Shown here one piece after another: positions 9,877 to 21,389 of a stretch of 23,101 bases of DNA. The stretch's first letter is position 1, and each line of letters starts with the position of its first letter. A program made the translations under genes and the position numbers. The notes beneath the pieces were generated by a model. The model ran no database searches. It was not told the origin of the DNA and was given only the letters and a program-made list of their open reading frames with translations. Source of the stretch: Capniomyces stellatus (lineage: Eukaryota > Kickxellomycota > Harpellomycetes > Harpellales > Legeriomycetaceae); NCBI GenBank assembly GCA_001661515.1, contig LUVW01000001.1:1342401-1365501 (forward strand). Reading direction: 5' to 3'.

Positions 9877-11845
9877 ATGGGATTTGTAAGTTTTTTTTTC
9901 TTCCTTCGTTTAATTAAATAAAACGCGTTTAATGGTGTGTTACTGAAGTAGCCGAACGAATTATGACAAAGTGGGTGTTTCCAAGTAGACAGAGTAATAA
10001 GAATTTCCAATAATACAATAATAGATCAAACCTAACATCACACTCGAGGAGCTTAGAGAGCGACTTTCCAATTCTGATGGAAACACAGTTCCGATTTTTA
10101 AAGCAATTCCGTCAGATATGCTGACACCAGTATTGGCGTATCTCAAAATATCAGAAAACTCAAAACACTCGTTCCTGTTGGAGTCAGTGTCAGAAAGTGG
10201 GGATGTAGGCAGATACTCAATTGTTGGTTCAAGTAGGTTTTTGTTTCCTTTTTTTAATTTGATTTAATTTAATTTTTGTAAATTATTGGTTGGTTACCGG
10301 GCTATTGTTATACTGAAACGAAAACCAGAAATAAGTGGGCTGGCTGGAAGTACAACTCAAACATATTAACAGATTGGCGAGACCCAAATACCAATAAGCT
10401 TTAAACCAAGTATAAAATGTGTAACTACTCAAATAGATCCTTTCAAAATAATGTCAACAGGACCAAGCGAAGAGTTACAAGGTGATCCTTTGGTGCATTT
10501 AGAACGTGAACTAGGCAAGACCAAGTATATCAGTTCAGAGGGAGTTCCGTTTGGCAGTGGTAAGAGAAAGTAAATAGTTTTAGGACCGTGAGACCTTCTT
10601 GAAGCAAATAGAAGGTAGATACGATAATGAATTGATTATTAAAACGTATTGACGGATGTTAAACTTGCAACGGTTATAGTTACTGGCGGGGCATTTGGAT
10701 ATATTGGATATGACTGTGTGCAGTACTTTGAGCCCAAGACAGCGTGCGATCTGAAGGATACGTTGGAGATTCCAGACTCGATTTTCATGTTCTGTGACGA
10801 TATAGTTCTGTTTGACAGCCAGTACAAAATCATCAAGGTGTTTACACATCTTAGACTTCCAGAGAACTACAACAATGAAACTGACCAAGACGTGTTGGAA
10901 GAGCTATACAACAATTCGCTATCCACCATCAATGGGATTATCAAGGTGTTGAGTAGCGAAAGGGTGCCAATGCCAAAGCAGGAAAAGATCGAGTTGGGAG
11001 GAGCGTATGAATCAAATACAGGGCCAGATGGGTTTAAAGCAATGGTTCAAAAAATGAAAGACCACATTGTCAAAGGTGACATTTTCCAAGCTGTCCCTTC
11101 ACAAAGAATCAGCAGACCAACCAATCTACACCCGTTCAGCATCTACCGATACTTGAGAACAGTGAATCCCTCACCATACATGTTCTACTTTGATTTTGAT
11201 GGGTTCCAGGTTGTCGGTGCATCGCCTGAAATGCTGGCCCGTGTCCATAACCGCAAAGTCACCAACCACCCTATTGCTGGCACAGTAAAGAGAGGAAAGG
11301 ACGAGGAGGAGGACAGAAAACTGGCTGCTGAGCTGCTGGCCAATGAAAAGGAGCGAGCTGAACACGTGATGTTGGTTGACTTGGGCCGCAACGATCTCAA
11401 CAGAGTCTGCAAGCCAAACTCTGTCCTGGTGGATAAGGTTATGCAAGTCGAGCTGTTTTCCCATGTTATCCACATTGTAAGCAACCTTTCGGGTGAGCTC
11501 CGCGACGATAAGACCTGTTTTGATGCCTTCCGTTCGGTTCTGCCAGCTGGAACACTATCCGGAGCCCCAAAGGTCAGAGCTGTCCAGCTTATTTACGAGT
11601 GTGAGAAGCAAAAGAGAGGTGTTTATGGCGGTGCTGTTGGCCACTTCCAATATAACGGAAACATGGACACGTGTATTGCAATCAGAACCATGCTGGTCAA
11701 GGACAAAGTGGCCTACCTGCAAGCTGGTGCCGGAATTGTGTATGATTCTGACCCAGAAACCGAATGGCAGGAAACCCTGAGCAAGGCAATGTCTAATCTG
11801 TTTACCATCGCACAAGCCGAGGAGTACTACAAAACATTTGAATAG
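9877..11845 (+). CDS. TRP2: Anthranilate synthase component I (4 exons)
   Basis: Exons: 9877-9885, 10025-10232, 10437-10559 and 10680-11845. Introns are 139, 204 and 120 bp (phases 0, 1, 1), and the product is 501 residues, normal for fungal TRP2. It converts chorismate and ammonia or glutamine nitrogen to anthranilate, the first step of tryptophan synthesis, with the TRP3-type glutaminase as partner. Exon 1 encodes only MGF, but joined to IKPNITLEEL it restores the usual TRP2 N-terminus. Residues 34-72 carry TPVLAYLKI and the tryptophan-feedback motif LLES (54-57) before GRYSIVG. The catalytic half has TGGAFGYIGYDCVQYFEPK, FQVVGASPEMLARV, HPIAGTVKRG, LVDLGRNDLNRVC, GTLSGAPKVRA, GGAVGHFQYNGNMDTCIAIR and QAGAGIVYDSDPE, all intact. 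The ATG has a good context (A at -3, G at +4) and a TATA box 49 bp upstream. The exon 3/4 junction is forced by an in-frame TAA at 10640, but it gives a shorter linker before TGGAFGY than usual. Confidence 0.94.
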
Positions 11846-12173
11846 ACTTTTTGCCAGAATATTGCCTTTTTCTCTTTTTTAGCCTCTGATTGTCTTCATA
11901 TTTTAATTTTATACATTCATCAATTCCGAGCTGACCCTCGGATCAAGTAAATACAAACTTCACTTTGATTGCTAAAGTAAAAAAAAACATAATGGTTATT
12001 TCCAACAATGTCAATTTTGATGTTCTGTTGCCAATAAACCTCATAAATAAATAAATAAATATTATATTAAATAAAATAAGTTAAGATAAATGAACTATAT
12101 TAATAAACGTACTGAAAAGAGAAAAAAGAAAAGGATGATCGAAAAGAGAGTAAGAGTAATCTATATAATAATG
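11846..12173. other. convergent intergenic region between TRP2 and ENP1
   Basis: This 328-bp AT-rich spacer separates the two stop codons. AATAAA at 12033-12038 and an (AAAT)n run at about 12043-12060 could provide TRP2 3'-end signals. No gene is seen in it; the frame at 12090-12380 is antisense overlap with ENP1. Confidence 0.6.
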
Positions 12174-13988
12174 TTAGTCCATCTCCATGCTCATTTGGTC
12201 TTCAGTCATAATCTCACCGCGGCAAGGAGAGTTCATAATTTCTCTACGGATTTCCTCAGAGATTTGAGGGTGGTACTGAGCCTTGACAACATCCAAAAGA
12301 GCAGTCTTTTGGTCAGGAGCCAAATCGGATTTGTATCTTTGAACAAAAACAAGGAAAGTTTGGTGCCACAGAACAGGTAGTTCACCGTCGCTTCCCACCA
12401 TCCCAGTGCTTCTCCCGCCAACCGAGCTGTGCTTAAAGTTCAAGAAACTGGTAAAGTGGAACACCAACGCATCGATGACTCTGTATGGCAGTGCGTATTT
12501 TTTATCAAGCAGCACTCGCATCAGTAGCGCAGTTGGTCCATTATAGTCCATGCTTGCCAAGTGCATCAGAGCTGCCGCACTGTGCAGCACTGGAACCGAC
12601 ACTTTTGTCAATATACTGCTTATTATCACTGCCTCCCTCAATGTACAGTTTCCGGATTCACACAGTGGGAACAAAACTCCCTTGAAAAATGCTGCTGGTT
12701 TGTACAGCGCTTTCTTCAACGCCATATACAAGTGGTAGTTTAGCTTTTTGTTTTCCGCAATATCGTCTCTTACTCTGTCCAACAACACCAAGCTCAAAAA
12801 CCTACACAATCATTCACCAATCTTTAGCATTTTTCTTTTTCTCAATTAAACATGATGCAAAACATTATTTAAAATTTAGACCACCGTACTACCAACAAAC
12901 GTTGATATTACTAGCATTACTATTGTTGCGTTTGTTATTACCTTTGTGCTTGTTTTGGCTTCATGTTTGATACAAATATCCTGGTGGCTTGACATACTGC
13001 ATGAGGAGTCCATGATTCTGGGCGTGTGGTGTACAGCACATCTTCCCAGTTTCTGATTGTAGGAATAATCTTGAACGCTTTTGGCAATGGCCCTGATTTA
13101 TATCTTGCCAGTAACTCTCCAACCCTATCCATTTTTATTAATTTTTTATCGATTTTAGTGTTTGTTTTCAATATTAAACACCTCAATTTAAAGCCAAAAT
13201 TAAACTCATCACACACAGACACACATATACACACACTTACTTTGTATAAACTTGAATAACTTTAGGGTTCAGGCTTGGTCCACTAAATTCGTCTTCGCCC
13301 TTCTTCTTCTTTCCTCCTGCTCCACCGTCCCCTTTACTTCCAGCACTGGCGTTAAACTCTTCAATTTTGGCTGCAATTATATCTGCCAAGTTTTGTCTCT
13401 TTAGCGGTGCCTCTGGCATAAACCTTTCAAACGCTGCTGCATCTTTCTCATCAATCTCAATTTCCTCGTACCCCTCTGTATCACTAAATCCCTCAATGTC
13501 GCTCTCCTCAATATCCGAGGATTCTCCTTTATATACATTTGCACCGAGTTTCTTGTTTTTTGGAGCTGATGATTTCTTTCTCATTACCTCGTTAGATTCG
13601 TCATACTCGACTCTATCAATCCAGGGATTTGTTGTTTAATTAGTGCTCCTTATTCAGTAAAAACAAAACCACTCACTTAATTGAAGCTAAACGTGTAATA
13701 ATATAAACAAATATCTTATCCTTACTCTTCATCGCTTGGGAACTCGTATTTATCCCCTGCTTCTTCCGCTTCAATCTCTTCTTGCTGTCTTCGTGCTGCG
13801 GCCAAAATCTTTTTGCTCAGTTTAGGATCTACATAGCTGGTGTCAGACTCTTTTTTGTTCCTTCGATTCTCCCTCTCTGCATATTTTCCCCTAACCTTGT
13901 CTCCATTGAGTGTAACTTTGGTATCTTCTGAATAATCTGCCAACAATGGATCATGTCTAGGCTTCGCTTTCTTTGTAGTTGGTGGCAT
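12174..13988 (-). CDS. ENP1: Bystin / Enp1, 40S ribosome biogenesis factor (4 exons)
   Basis: Exons in transcript order: 13988-13726, 13612-13241, 13124-12942 and 12801-12174. Introns are 113, 116 and 140 bp, all phase 2, and the product is 481 residues, close to the known fungal length. Enp1/bystin is an essential nucleolar and cytoplasmic factor on pre-40S particles, needed for 18S rRNA processing and 40S export. The N-terminus is basic ([15 protein letters not shown]) with [19 protein letters not shown]. Exon 2 has an acidic stretch ([17 protein letters not shown]). The bystin domain follows: [107 protein letters not shown] and [17 protein letters not shown]. These are near-identical to the family, so the call is firm. 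A short Ser/Gly-rich insert (about [16 protein letters not shown]) replaces a variable loop. The gene converges on TRP2 and diverges from VPS53. Confidence 0.96.
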
Positions 13989-15448
13989 TGTATAGTTTCG
14001 CTGTTGGAAAAAATAACTCTACGTGTGTGTTTCTGTGTGCTTCTGGAATATATCAAAGAAGAATTCTTGGAAACAAGTAAATTCAATTACAAATCAATTA
14101 GTCCGAGTAAGTTGGCTAGAGTCGAACAAATTAGTAGTTCATTAATAAAAAAATCATTTCAGTATTAAAAAAATTTCAACAAAAAAAAAAAAATTTTTTT
14201 TCTTGATTTGATTCAAATTAATCGAATGTAAAACTCTTAATACCAAAAAAAAAAAAAAACCAAGTAATCTATTAATAATTTGTAATTGGCTAGTTTCAAT
14301 TTGTTCAGATATTTGAGATGAAAACCCGACCTGGTCTAAAACTGAGTCTATCACCGGAAAACCACTACAAACACATTATCCATTACACATTGTTTTATTT
14401 GTTACATTATTGAAGGTGCATTATTCTTGGTAATTACAGTAAAGTAGTCGCAATTAAAATCTTTAAGACCCACAAAGTTTCTAGTAGTCATGGAAATCCA
14501 CCATATCTAATGCTTGGTTTTGGTGATATTGGCATCCGCAACTATTATCAAAGTTATAGCAGTTTACAGGTTGGTGGATGTATTCCTGTGCTTGATACTT
14601 GATACATGATCATTTTTAGATTCAAAATGGAAAAAAACGCGAGTAATTTAATATTTTAGATGTTCGGAAGCAAACTACGCAAAAGTAAATCGTTCAGTCA
14701 ACTTAAACTCATATTGTAGTTTCAAAGAGTTGGTTGGAATCGGTGATAGGTGCTTAGGCTTGGCCACGCTGCCACTAACAAGCAAAGCAGTCAAAAAGAA
14801 GCAAAGCAGTCATAAATAACGTCTTTTGGGTTGTAGTTGCTGATAACTATCCATTTTAGGATATATCCGACTAGACTCAACTAGCTTTATTTACTACTGG
14901 CATCGTTAGTATCCCTTTTTCTTGATATTTTGCGATTTAAAAGAATATTTACTATCATTTCATTGGCCTGTGAAACGACCAGCAAGATTGAATTGTTAGC
15001 TCTTTTATAGGTGATTTGGTTAAATTGGTAATATTTTTATTACAAAGACAAGTTGGAGGCAATTATAAATATTGAAGCCAATAAAATAACTCAAATTAAA
15101 GCTAAACATCAGCCTGCACAACTTGGCAACAATAAAGCTTTACAATTCTAGTATTGTAGTCTAATATCGTTTCAACCATTATTGTTTTTTTTTGTTGCTT
15201 TAACAAATTGGGTCAAGATTGATTTTAAACAAAACTAAATAGCCTGTACGAATGGCGAGATTAGCTTGACTTTACTCTCTTTATATTTTTGTCAATGTAA
15301 AATTAAAACATTAGTTTTCTTCAAGAACTCTATAATTTTCAAACCAAGGCGCTAAAATAGATGTATATTTAGGCTTTGGCATATTTTATAAACTTGTGTT
15401 TTTAGTTTTTGTTTATTGTTTTGCATTTTTCAAATATTCAGTGTAAAA
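13989..15448. other. divergent intergenic region between ENP1 and VPS53
   Basis: About 1.46 kb of AT-rich DNA with no gene I can support. A run of A followed by T at about 14180-14200 and a second A run at 14245-14259 are homopolymer tracts. A 14-bp word AAGCAAAGCAGTCA is present twice (14780-14793 and 14799-14812). TTTTATAAAC at about 15383-15392 is a possible VPS53 TATA element, some 60 bp before its ATG. I looked for tRNA and snRNA landmarks by eye and saw none. Confidence 0.55.
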
Positions 15449-18400
15449 ATGAACATACCAGCCAGCTATACTCAACACAACCACAATGGTGGACAAAACA
15501 AGAGCGAAAATAGACGAAAGTCGAACAATTCAATTGAAACTAGTAAAGACAAAAAAGCAAACCGAGATTCATGGACAGATCCACTTGATGACCCAAACTT
15601 TGATGCGGGACAGTACATTGACAGATTTTTTCCAAATGGTAAATACAGAGAGACTTTATCTTACTCCTGATACATAGTTACATTGTTGTTATTTGCAACA
15701 AAGAAATAAATTTGAGCAGCATGGTTGTTAAAAATTGGATTGCTGTTTAACCAAGCAGAAGGGCAGAGTTAAATTCAATGGGGTCAATGACTGATACTTT
15801 GATTGAATGGTAATAGAGCCCAATTCAGAGAACGTAGAGATAGTCCAAGAAAGTCTAAAGCAGAAGCTAACACAAATCGAGAAAGAGATTGACAAGATAT
15901 TGCTAGATAATGAAGAGAAGAATTTGCAAGGAGTTGAGCGATTGGAGAAAATGAAGATTGAAATAAGCGTAAGTTTTTCATTCGTTTTTTCAAACTCTAT
16001 TCTCCTTGGTTGCATTGGCCAGTTTGGTTATGAAAAGGCGGTGTTTAAAACGAGAACTAAACAAAAGCAGGTGATGATTATTGAATTGAATACAAATAAA
16101 TTAGAAACTCTATGAGAAGATACTGATAGTGAGATCAAAAGTACGAGAGGCTGAAGGTGCGGTTAGAGAGATAACAGTAGACATCAAGGCGTTGGATTAT
16201 GGAAAGAAAAACTTGACACAGACGATAATTGTGTTCCGCAGACTGCAGATGTTAGGTAGGCTATAAACCACGTGCTGTTTTGGGCAGGAAAATGAGCTAT
16301 ATTCTGTATTGGCGACCTTAGCAGTTTTGATTCCAACTAAAACCGAAAGAAGAAAAAAACAAAAGAAACTCAGTGTTGAACAACGTCTATATTATTTGGA
16401 ATTTGATAGTTGGGGCAGTGGGGTCGTTGTCGGAAAAAGTAAAGAATCATGATTATAGAGAGTCGGCAGCATTGTTTGAGGTACCTGATTGAGATTTAAT
16501 TTATTCTATTATATACTATTCTCTTGTATTTTGTTCTATTTTGTGAACACAAGAACTGGAGAACGGTGACTTGGCTATGCACACGGGCTGGAAATACTGG
16601 GATGCGATGTTTGTTATGGTTGGTGGTTGATGCGCCGAGTCAGTGATAGTTTAAACGGTTGGTGTATCATAAATTGGGTTTTTGGTTAGGTGGTTTCCCA
16701 GTTGATGGAGAGTTTCAAAGGGTTTGGCAAAATCAAGGAATTTGCAAGACTCAAAGATCAGTATGGGAGGCTGGTAAGAGATGCGGAGCAACAAGTAGTT
16801 TTGGAGTTTGAAAAGGGGTTTAACAGCACGGGGGCGCTCGTAGGGCACATCGAGGTTCTGGGAGATGCATGTTTGCTTGCAGAGACTTTGGACAGCAAAG
16901 AAAAGTAAGACTATAATTCGAACACCAGCTGCTTTATTTTTTATTCTACTTTGATTTTTTACTTGAAAAAAAAAAGTTTGCAATTAGGCTTTACAAGATC
17001 GTAATGTGATTCGAATATGTATTTGTATTAAGTCGTTGAAACAGGTTAAACTGACACTGGGTTGATTTGTTTTGAACTTTATTAGAATTATTGACAGGTA
17101 CACACTTGGGCAGCTGAAGGGATACAAAGATATTTTCCAGCTAAGAGACGATGTAATCCATATGTATATACCTATATGCTATTTATGTTATATTTATCTG
17201 GATAATTGAAGCTTGATTGTTTTACAAAAGAAACCCGACTTAGCATTGATTCAATGGTTTCTGATGTTGTTTGATTGATGTGTTTAATTAAGGTGTCGCA
17301 ACTGGAGAATATATCAAGACGGTATTCATGGCTGAGAAGGATACTTAGGATAGTCACAGATGATCATGGGGCTATTTTCCCTAGTAGTTGGAAGATTGGC
17401 CAAAGGCTCTGCAGAAAGTTTGGAGAGATATCAAAGTAAGTGTAAACATCGGACTATATAATGTGAAGTGTAGTTTAGTTAATGGCTAGTAAAGATAAGC
17501 TGTACCCCGTCTAATAGTACCTTTGTATTGATTGTGCTTTTGTATTGATTGTGCTTTTGTATTGATTTTGTTTATTATAGAGGGCTTATGGTAGAGCAAC
17601 TAAGACATACTGAGCCTTTGAATGTTGATGTTATGTTGTCGGCGTTGAAGGAAACATTGTCTTTTGAGAGTCAGCTGGACAAGAGGTTTGGAATAAAGGT
17701 ATGACTGCTGGGGTTTGGTTTCAATTATTTGTTTTTCCAAACTATTTATTTGCATTTAATTTAATTTAAAAAGACAATAATTGGCTCAAATCATTGCGGC
17801 TATAACTGAAAGATTTGTAACATGGATGTTATTAAATAAATTAGGAGGTGAGGATTGGTAGTAAACAGAAGCCGGTGTTTGTTGATGAAAACAATGACGA
17901 GTGTGAGACTTTTACTGGGTTGATATCGGCAGCGTTTGAACCCTACTTGACACATTATGTTCGGTCAGAGGATAGGTATTAACACAGTTAATTACGATTT
18001 TGGAATATTTGATTATTACTATTATTGTTATTAATTAAACAATAACAATAACAATAACAATAACAATAACAACAAAAACTGGTAGGGTGTTCAACGAGAT
18101 GATTGAAAAGTTCAAGAGCGAAAGCTACCATCTAGGCAATACCCAGGCAGATGGGTTTAGCGTTTTGCCATCAAGCACAGATTTTCTGTTTCAGTACCGT
18201 GAATCTTTAAGAAAGTGTGTGACATTGTCTACGGGCAGGGTGATGTTTGACTTGGCCAAAGTGTTTGACGATAAAATGATTAAATACGCCAACCAGGTAT
18301 TGATAGCCAAGCTTCCAAGGTATAAATATAATATTGTAGAAAATATTTGTGGACTGGTATTATAAAACGCATTATGAATAAAAAATCGGCAAACTTCATT

Positions 18401-20582
18401 TGGTAACAAAGACAAATTGTGTTGTAAATGGTAGAGCTGGGGGGGTTATTAAGGCAGAGTCTAGTCATTTTAAGCAGGCGTGTGCTATTTTAAACACGTC
18501 AGACTATTGTGCTACAACAGTTAAACAACTAGAGCAAAGGATGGTAGAAAAAATAGACTTTGAATTCAAGCCTAAATTGAGTTTTGATTTGTGCCACGAA
18601 GCGATTATGAAGTAAGAAGAATTATTGTGTATGAAGTGTGAGTTTAATAAAAGAGAAAAGAAAGAGAAAAGCGCTAGTTGCTGTTAAACGGTAAATATGA
18701 ATGTTTGTGGTGTTTTTAGGTCAGTAAATGCGTCAATTGGGTCGTTAGTCAGCACTACAATTTTGCTGTGCGAGCCTGGGTTCCAGCAGCAGCTAAGAAT
18801 AGCATGGGCTAACCTGGCTCATGTCGGGGACCAGTCTGAATATGTGTTTTATGTCTGTTCGTATCTAGAAGATTCAGTTGCTCAGATCCGGACTTTGATA
18901 AGCAATCAACGATACTTTAAGGTGTTTTGCGATAGACTGCTAACGTAAGAAAGAGAAATAAAGCTATTGGAAATTGAGAGAGCACAGTGAAAAGTGGATT
19001 TCTGAAATTAAAGTGAAACTATATTTATCTATATGTTTATCTATATGTTTATCTATATGTTTATCTATATGTTTATGTTTATGTGATATGCAATAGTGAG
19101 TTTTCTATTCGATACATGGCGGCTTTGAACAGCATAAAGATAGTCAATGAAGTAAGTGCCGAACAACTGCTGCTCAACCACCAGCAATTCCAACAAACAA
19201 TAGTCCAGCTTCCGGTATGCAGAATGAAAAACCCAGGCAAAGGGTCAGGAAACAGCCAGTCAAATGACATGGTAATCGGGTCAACATCGCTGACTTCGTA
19301 TACCCAGTTAGCCAACAAAAAGATGAACCATGTAGAAAACTTTTTGAAGGCGCTATTGGCACCTGCTTACTCTCCAGAGGTTCTTGTGGGCCAGTTTATG
19401 CTGTTGTTTCCCAATGGGCCTGTGAGTTTACTGAAAACTGTTTTGGACATGAAGGGGATCCGAGGTGTTGTTGAGCAGAAAATGTTTATGGATTTTCTTG
19501 ACGACAACGTTGCGTTTATATCCGAAAATGAAGTCAATGATGGCCAGAACCCAAACAGAAGGATATCAAGGAACAAAAAAGCCAACAGCCGCAGTAGCAA
19601 TATCACTGGCAACGATCGTGGCAGTAACATCAACAGCAACGCGGCTGCTAGCCAACAACTTGCAGGGGGTTCCGTCAGTGACTATGCTGTTAGTGAGGGC
19701 GAGGCTGAAGGTGATAGCGTTAGTGAAACCGAACTGATGGTCGAGTCTGCATTGGCCAGAAATTTCACCCGATCAAGCAGCCACGACGTTTACTCGAACA
19801 TTCCAAGCAAGAATAACGATCGTGTCGACAAATACAAACACACAAACACTAACGATAGGCCCCACAGCTATCAGCTCAGCAATCCCAAGTCTCCAAACGA
19901 CCTATCAAACAATCCTTTTGACTCTCCAAAGACTCACACAACCTCCGCCAATAATGCCAATAACGCCAATATCTCTAATAACTCTGGTGCTGCCAAGTGG
20001 TTCAATTTCTCTGCCATACAGTCAAACCTGATCAGGTCTGTTTCTTACACACCTCCAGATAGTTCTGACTCCAGCAATGTCAAATCCTCTTTCCATAAAC
20101 AGTCACAAGGCTCTACTAGCCTAGCCTCGCCCGAACTAAGCACAGGTAATCGTGTCAATACATACAACTCTGGTACGCCCAGACCAAAGTTTTCCGAAAG
20201 CGATACTGGAACTCCAGCCTCAAACTTCCATGGTAAAAATCAATACTACGCTGAATCTGATGCCGGAATAAGCGATCAATTTGGTAAAAATATCTCACCA
20301 ATCATAAACAACAGTTCCATCCCAAACCCAAACCCAAACCCAAACCCAAATCTTAATTTTGATTCTAATTCTAATTCTGATATCAACTTTGGCTTACGCA
20401 TCAATATAGCTGATAATCCTTCCTCAACAACGGAATCCTATAACCCATCTCCAATTCTAAGTGGTATTGCCGCTAATGCAGCAGCCACTAAAAGCAAATT
20501 CAACGATAACTTTAAAAGGATCGTTTCCACTATTTCAAATAGAAAACAAAGCATACCTAACACCCAAAACCCCTTTGAATAA
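15449..20582 (+). CDS. VPS53: GARP/EARP tethering complex subunit VPS53 (13 exons)
   Basis: Exons: 15449-15638, 15817-15968, 16105-16255, 16410-16480, 16690-16904, 17086-17152, 17293-17435, 17581-17698, 17845-17975, 18086-18319, 18435-18611, 18720-18944 and 19097-20582. Every junction keeps phase, giving 1119 residues. Vps53 is a core subunit of the complex that tethers endosome-derived vesicles at the trans-Golgi. The family N-terminus DPLDDPNFDAGQYIDRFFPN is at about 44-63. Coiled-coil text follows (KLYEKI, AVREITVDIKALDYGKKNLTQTI), then DDVSQLENISRRYSWLRRIL, FTGLISAAFEPYLTHYV, HVGDQSEYV, EVSAEQLLLNHQQFQQTIVQLP and the KTVLDMKGIRGVVEQ region. Similarity stops near residue 765. The last 350 or so residues are Ser/Asn-rich, with (PN)n and two NPF motifs, one (NPFE) at the extreme C-terminus, which makes the protein longer than usual. 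The ATG has A at -3. A TAA stop ends the gene, and AATAAA follows at 20633. Exon calls rest on phase and similarity. Confidence 0.92.
17521..17570. repeat. 17-bp tandem repeat in VPS53 intron 7
   Basis: Three near-identical copies of CTTTTGTATTGATTGTG end 10 bp before the TTATTATAG acceptor. The first copy lacks one T and the last has TT for GT. The copies occupy the branch-point and pyrimidine-tract zone of the intron. Confidence 0.85.
18022..18070. repeat. (AATAAC)5 repeat and hairpin in VPS53 intron 9
   Basis: Five perfect AATAAC units lie at 18041-18070. Just upstream, 18022-18032 is the reverse complement of 18041-18051, with an 8-nt AT-rich loop. The intron RNA could therefore fold into an 11-bp stem shortly before the acceptor at 18085. 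Confidence 0.8.
19024..19071. repeat. 12-bp tandem repeat in VPS53 intron 12
   Basis: Four perfect copies of TTTATCTATATG are followed by TTTATG fragments. They lie 25 bp before the TAG acceptor of the last intron (18945-19096) and form about a third of that intron. Confidence 0.9.
20323..20351 (+). repeat. in-frame (CCAAAC)n repeat coding for Pro-Asn
   Basis: About five CCAAAC hexamers in the last VPS53 exon encode alternating Pro-Asn in the disordered C-terminal tail. The hexamer keeps the reading frame, so copy-number change would lengthen or shorten the tail by two residues per unit. Confidence 0.85.
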
Positions 20583-21220
20583 TAATTTCGTTTTTATTTT
20601 TATTACATTTTATATACTTTTGTATTTTATCGAATAAATTACAAGTAGTAATGAGAAATTGAAGTCAGAAAGAAAAAAAAAGTCAAAGCTCAGAATAAAC
20701 AACAGAACTCAATAAATCAAAGCCAGCAGCGCAGGTTATATCACAATCACAATCGTGACAACAAAAAATAAGATTAAATATAAAAAACTAATTATAGTTG
20801 AACAAAACATAATGGGTCTGGTGGGGGTGGTTTATGACAACAAGTGGCGGGCAAAAAATGTTGTAGTGTGAATTTCCGGCTTAAAATATCACCTGCATAT
20901 ACTACTGTTAACTGCTAGTCTTATTTTGATCTCACTGGAGATCGTCCGTATCTTAATGTTGCTGTATCTTTATTGCTAAGTAAAAACTAGGAAGATTCAC
21001 TCCTTTGAGTCGAATCTCATATCCTTATAACTAACTAACTAAATAATTAAAATAACTAAATAAATAACTAAATAATTAATAATAATAATGAGCACATCCA
21101 ATCGGACCTCTAAATACTGTTGATAAAACCACAAGGGGACAAAACTCAACTGTACATAGCTGTTTGATTATATTATTCACTATTACTTTTGGTCGTATTA
21201 TATATACGACAATGTAACCT
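20583..21220. other. intergenic region between VPS53 and the tRNA genes
   Basis: About 640 bp without a gene. It includes a probable VPS53 3' signal (AATAAA at 20633-20638) and a run of TAAC/TAAT words at about 21028-21089. An inverted repeat GTCGTA/TACGAC around TTATATA lies at 21193-21210, just before tRNA-Asn, and may supply an AT-rich upstream element for Pol III. Confidence 0.55.
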
Positions 21221-21294
21221 GCTTTCGTGGCGCAATTGGCTAGCGCGTCTGACTGTTAATCAGGAGGTTGCTAGTTCAAGCCTAGCCGAGAGCG
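21221..21294 (+). tRNA. tRNA-Asn (anticodon GTT)
   Basis: A full cloverleaf without intron. The acceptor arms are GCTTTCG/CGAGAGC with one G-U pair, and the D stem is GCGC/GCGC. The anticodon arm is TCTGA-CTGTTAA-TCAGG, with GTT at 21255-21257. The T arm is GCTAG-TTCAAGC-CTAGC, and the discriminator is G. No run of four T follows before the next tRNA, which starts 16 nt later. Confidence 0.95.
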
Positions 21295-21310
21295 GAATAG
21301 TGAGGATTTA

Positions 21311-21381
21311 GCGTTAGTAGTATAGCGGTAGAATAGTTGCCTTCCAAGCAATTGGCCCGGGTTCGACTCCCGGCTGACGCA
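21311..21381 (+). tRNA. tRNA-Gly (anticodon TCC)
   Basis: A 71-nt cloverleaf without intron. The acceptor arms are GCGTTAG/CTGACGC, and the anticodon arm is GTTGC-CTTCCAA-GCAAT with TCC at 21343-21345. The T arm is CCGGG-TTCGACT-CCCGG, and the discriminator is A. It follows tRNA-Asn in the same orientation and is followed by the first T4 run of the pair. Confidence 0.95.
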
Positions 21382-21389
21382 GATCTCAC

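Noticed and set aside
14170..14202. A/T homopolymer run as a replication origin
   Set aside because: Adjacent A and T tracts are common in AT-rich intergenic DNA. I see no defined origin consensus, and fungal origins outside a few yeasts cannot be called from sequence.
16988..17000. 13-nt micro-exon (LYKI) in VPS53 intron 5
   Set aside because: It has an acceptor and a GT donor and reads plausibly, but it leaves phase 0. The next exon at 17086 needs phase 2. Joining 16904 directly to 17086 keeps phase and matches the family (KEK followed by IIDRYT).
20323..20351. Interstitial telomere-like (CCCAAA)n repeat
   Set aside because: The hexamer run lies in frame inside the VPS53 coding tail, encodes Pro-Asn, and has only about five units.
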